In this document: positions 22,713-24,436 of the stretch, piece by piece
How the letters are laid out: each line of letters opens with the position of its first letter
Position numbering within the stretch: position 1 is the first letter of the stretch
Assembly: GCA_036676195.1 (NCBI GenBank)
Contig: JAKFDK010000051.1
Coordinates: 1-24,436 of the forward strand
DNA length: 24,436 nt
Source: JAKFDK01 sp036676195
GTDB taxonomy: Bacteria; Bacillota; Sulfobacillia; Symbiobacteriales; ZC4RG38
Reading direction: 5' to 3'
Position numbers and translations under genes: made by a program
Notes under the pieces: model-generated
Seen by the model: only the letters and a program-made list of their open reading frames with translations
Told to the model about the DNA's origin: nothing
Database searches by the model: none

Positions 22713-23318
22713 GTGCGATACGAGACGATTCTTTCAAAGACTTTACAGGAGATCCCTGAGTTTTGGTCTGCTTACTGCGAACGCCAGGCGAGCATTTGCG
22801 GCTGACTTTCGACAGCATGATCCTAACGATGAGATGAACGGCGATCTTAATGAACATTTTTCTCTGATCCAAGGTCTAGCTTCCGGCGGTATTCGGAACT
22901 GCTTGCTGACCCTGACAGGCGAGATCGGATGCAGGCACTGCTCCAACAGAACTTTTTTGATCGATATCCCCAATATAAATTCATTCAGCAGATTGATCTT
23001 AACCAATATCCTACCATAAACGCAGAATTCGCCTTCACAGAGAAACTCCGCCTGATGATTGTCAGGCTACTGGATCCCGCGTAGTCACGAGCCTGGCGCA
23101 GAGGAGCAGGACCGCGGGCCCTGATCGACCAGCACATGGCTCCGTCACTGCTACTCAAAGAAATCAAATCCCTTGATATTGTTGCTGCTATACACGCCGT
23201 ACCTTTTCAGGACAGCCGCAAGGAGTTGCCGATTCTCGCACGGTACTGCAAGACACTCCTGCTTCAGTCCCAAACGAGACCGCGCGCTGGTTCTCTATGA
23301 TGTTTACTGATCGAAGGT
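22713..23318 (+). pseudogene. Decayed reading frame immediately upstream of the barstar gene
   Basis: A single plus-strand frame shows protein-like blocks separated by stops. It opens with GTG 22713 after GGTGAGGTGACCT: RYETILSKTLQEIPEFWSAY, then several stops around 22803-22850. From about 22853 it reads SSFRRYSELLADPDRRDRMQ, then ALLQQNFFDRYPQYKF, then DLNQYPTINAEFAFTEKLRL, to a TAG at 23082. It resumes RALIDQHMAPSLLLKEIKS, then VAAIHAVPFQDSRKELPILA and RYCKTLLLQS, to the stop at 23316. All blocks share one phase, which argues for one former gene. Its end lies 4 bp before the barstar start. I recognise no family. Confidence 0.45.
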
Positions 23319-23322
23319 AGCC

Positions 23323-23928
23323 ATGGTTTGGGGCATGGCAGCCCAGGCAAGCGGCGTGGGGCCAGGTGACGGCGGTTCCAATAAAGCGGGGGACATCAGG
23401 TTGAGATGGGACGATTTGCTGACCCCATGCGGTCCATGGCTGCACGTTACTGTGGCAAACGAGTCTGAGCTTTGCAGTGCAATGTGGGCACTGCAAAGCT
23501 CCCATCAGGGACGAATCACTGCCCGGATGATTCGGGGCCAAAAGTCAACGACCTACGAGGACTTCATGAACGAGATCGCTGCCGCTCTTCAGTTTCCGTA
23601 CTATTTCGGCGCCAACTGGCCTGCCCTGGGTGAGTGCCTGGCCGATCTGGAATGGCTCCCCCAAAGCGAGGCTTATGTATTGTTCATCGCAAACGCCCAC
23701 CGGCTGTTCGAGACGGAGGTTGAGGCTGACACAGAGTTGCGCGTTCTGGTCGAAATATTGAACCACACAGGAAAGGAATGGAACAAGCCACAGCCAGAAG
23801 ACCCCTTCTACCCAAGAGGTGCCATTGCTTTTCACGTGGTCTTCCATGCCCAGAGTCAGGATTTTGCCCGACTGCGCGCCCGGTTAGATACAGTCGGAGC
23901 CGCCTATGCAGACCTGCATCTCGCCTGA
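23323..23928 (+). CDS. Barstar-family protein
   Basis: The 201-residue product has a barstar-like core, in which a short inhibitor covers the active site of a barnase-type ribonuclease. The signature FPYYFGANWPALGECLADL (residues 91-109) matches the barstar YYGxNxDAL segment. DFMNEIAAAL precedes it and AYVLFIANAHRLFE follows. Classical barstar is about 90 residues. Here 60-70 N-terminal residues and a C-terminal extension are added, as in larger barstar-related proteins. ATG 23323 has GAAGGTAG upstream. No barnase-like or other RNase toxin gene is seen in the window, so its partner, if any, is unknown. Confidence 0.75.
   Translation: MVWGMAAQASGVGPGDGGSNKAGDIRLRWDDLLTPCGPWLHVTVANESELCSAMWALQSSHQGRITARMIRGQKSTTYEDFMNEIAAALQFPYYFGANWPALGECLADLEWLPQSEAYVLFIANAHRLFETEVEADTELRVLVEILNHTGKEWNKPQPEDPFYPRGAIAFHVVFHAQSQDFARLRARLDTVGAAYADLHLA
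23467..23501. repeat. 14-bp perfect inverted repeat inside the barstar gene
   Basis: GAGCTTTGCAGTGC (23467-23480) is mirrored exactly by GCACTGCAAAGCTC (23488-23501) with a 7-nt loop. It lies in coding sequence in the segment ELCSAMWALQSS. A 14-bp perfect stem would be a strong mRNA hairpin and is unusual within a gene. Confidence 0.85.
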
Positions 23929-23936
23929 CTACCAGC

Positions 23937-23963
23937 CTGGCCGCCCTAAAGCAGGGCGGCCAG
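23937..23963. terminator. Hairpin at the convergent ends of barstar and mgsA
   Basis: CTGGCCGCCCT pairs with AGGGCGGCCAG around a 5-nt loop. The mgsA stop codon lies inside it and the barstar stop is 9 bp away. No T-run is present, so it may work as a two-way barrier or 3' stabiliser. Confidence 0.55.
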
Positions 23964-24305
23964 ACCGCGGGCGGTGGCCAGGTTGGTGGCCACCGCAATG
24001 TTGCGCACATCGCAGACCCGGAGCAGGGCCATCACGTCCGGCTCGTGGGGGTGAGCGGTCAGTGGGTCACGCAGGAAAAAGACCAGGTCAATCTCGCCCA
24101 TGGCGATGCGGGCCCCGATCTGCTGGTCGCCGCCCAGAGGGCCGGACAGGTAGCGCTGCACCGGCAGTCCCGTCTGCTCTGCCACCAGTTGGCCGGTGGT
24201 GCCGGTGGCGCACAGTTCGTGCCTGGCAAAACCGGCCCGGAACTCGCTCACCAGTTGAATCATGTCCGGTTTTTTCTTGTCGTGGGCAATCAGCGCAATG
24301 CGCAT
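23946..24305 (-). CDS. mgsA: Methylglyoxal synthase
   Basis: The 119-residue enzyme turns dihydroxyacetone phosphate into methylglyoxal and phosphate. Visible motifs are MRIALIAHDKKK (phosphate and substrate site, His8), ATGTTG (33-38), SGPLGGDQQIGARIA with catalytic Asp60, FFLRDPLTAHPHEPD and NIAVATNLATA. ATG 24305 follows GGAGGTGG. It lies 22 bp after gap in the same direction, so the two genes are likely co-transcribed. This puts the bypass of lower glycolysis beside the glyceraldehyde-3-phosphate step. Confidence 0.96.
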   Translation of the reverse strand: MRIALIAHDKKKPDMIQLVSEFRAGFARHELCATGTTGQLVAEQTGLPVQRYLSGPLGGDQQIGARIAMGEIDLVFFLRDPLTAHPHEPDVMALLRVCDVRNIAVATNLATARGLAALL

Positions 24306-24327
24306 GGTGCCACCTCCGCCCGGAATG

Positions 24328-24436
24328 TTACAGACCCCGGGCTGCCATATATTCGGCCAGGTCGGCCAGCCGGTTCGAATAGCCCCATTCGTTGTCGTAC
24401 CAGGCAATCACCTTCACCATGTTGCCGCCGATCACC
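24328..24436 (-). CDS. gap: Glyceraldehyde-3-phosphate dehydrogenase, C-terminal end only
   Basis: The last 35 residues are visible, including MVKVIAWYDNEWGYSNRLAD, the C-terminal signature of phosphorylating GAPDH. The gene begins beyond the window edge and ends at TAA 24330-24328. It is followed at 22 bp by mgsA. The remainder of the enzyme, including the catalytic Cys, cannot be assessed. Confidence 0.95.
   Translation of the reverse strand, partial: VIGGNMVKVIAWYDNEWGYSNRLADLAEYMAARGL

Noticed and set aside
1..24436. CRISPR array, tRNA or rRNA genes
   Set aside because: No regularly spaced direct repeats, cloverleaf-type sequence or rRNA core sequence was seen on either strand by eye.

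Overview
The window looks like chromosome from a GC-rich, spore-forming, anaerobic Firmicute of the class Clostridia. The grounds are a pro-sigma-K gene, two T-box leaders, a bacilliredoxin-type YtxJ protein, the alaS / IreB / RuvX / DUF1292 / MltG gene order, and a tungsten-type aldehyde:ferredoxin oxidoreductase. Genus cannot be fixed from this sequence. Most core genes lie on the minus strand.

Left end (1-3500) is an accessory and decaying zone. It has a transposase cut by the window edge, its broken DUF6431 partner, about 470 bp of gene-poor but palindrome-rich DNA, and the N-terminal part of sigK. The sigK reading frame stops making sense directly after the conserved ENEILM, which is where skin-type elements split sigK in other spore formers. 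Beyond it are a C-terminal scrap of an FAD oxidoreductase and two shortened GNAT acetyltransferases that resemble ArsN2 and ArsN1.

Centre-left (3600-9860) holds a small membrane protein, an aldehyde:ferredoxin oxidoreductase, a YdjM-type membrane metal-dependent hydrolase, an Flp-type pilin, three unrecognised genes in a likely operon, an RRM RNA-binding protein and a small hypothetical gene with a strong terminator.

Centre-right (9860-21490) is the housekeeping block. An AsnC/Lrp regulator overlaps an aminotransferase (AlaR-AlaT type) behind a T-box leader whose specifier reads as alanine GCC. A class B penicillin-binding protein, YtxJ and MltG follow in map order. The alaS block then runs alaS (with its own GCC T-box), IreB, two unrecognised genes, a rhomboid protease, RuvX and a DUF1292 protein. 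Both alanine-related units appear to be controlled by uncharged tRNA-Ala from near-consensus sigma-A promoters.

Right end (21600-24436) has a metallophosphoesterase, a lower-GC interval with a decayed reading frame leading directly into a barstar-family gene, then methylglyoxal synthase and the C-terminus of glyceraldehyde-3-phosphate dehydrogenase. No tRNA, rRNA, CRISPR array or replication origin was seen. The most unusual items are the sigK break with its flanking element, the alanine T-box on the regulator/aminotransferase pair, and the barstar interval.
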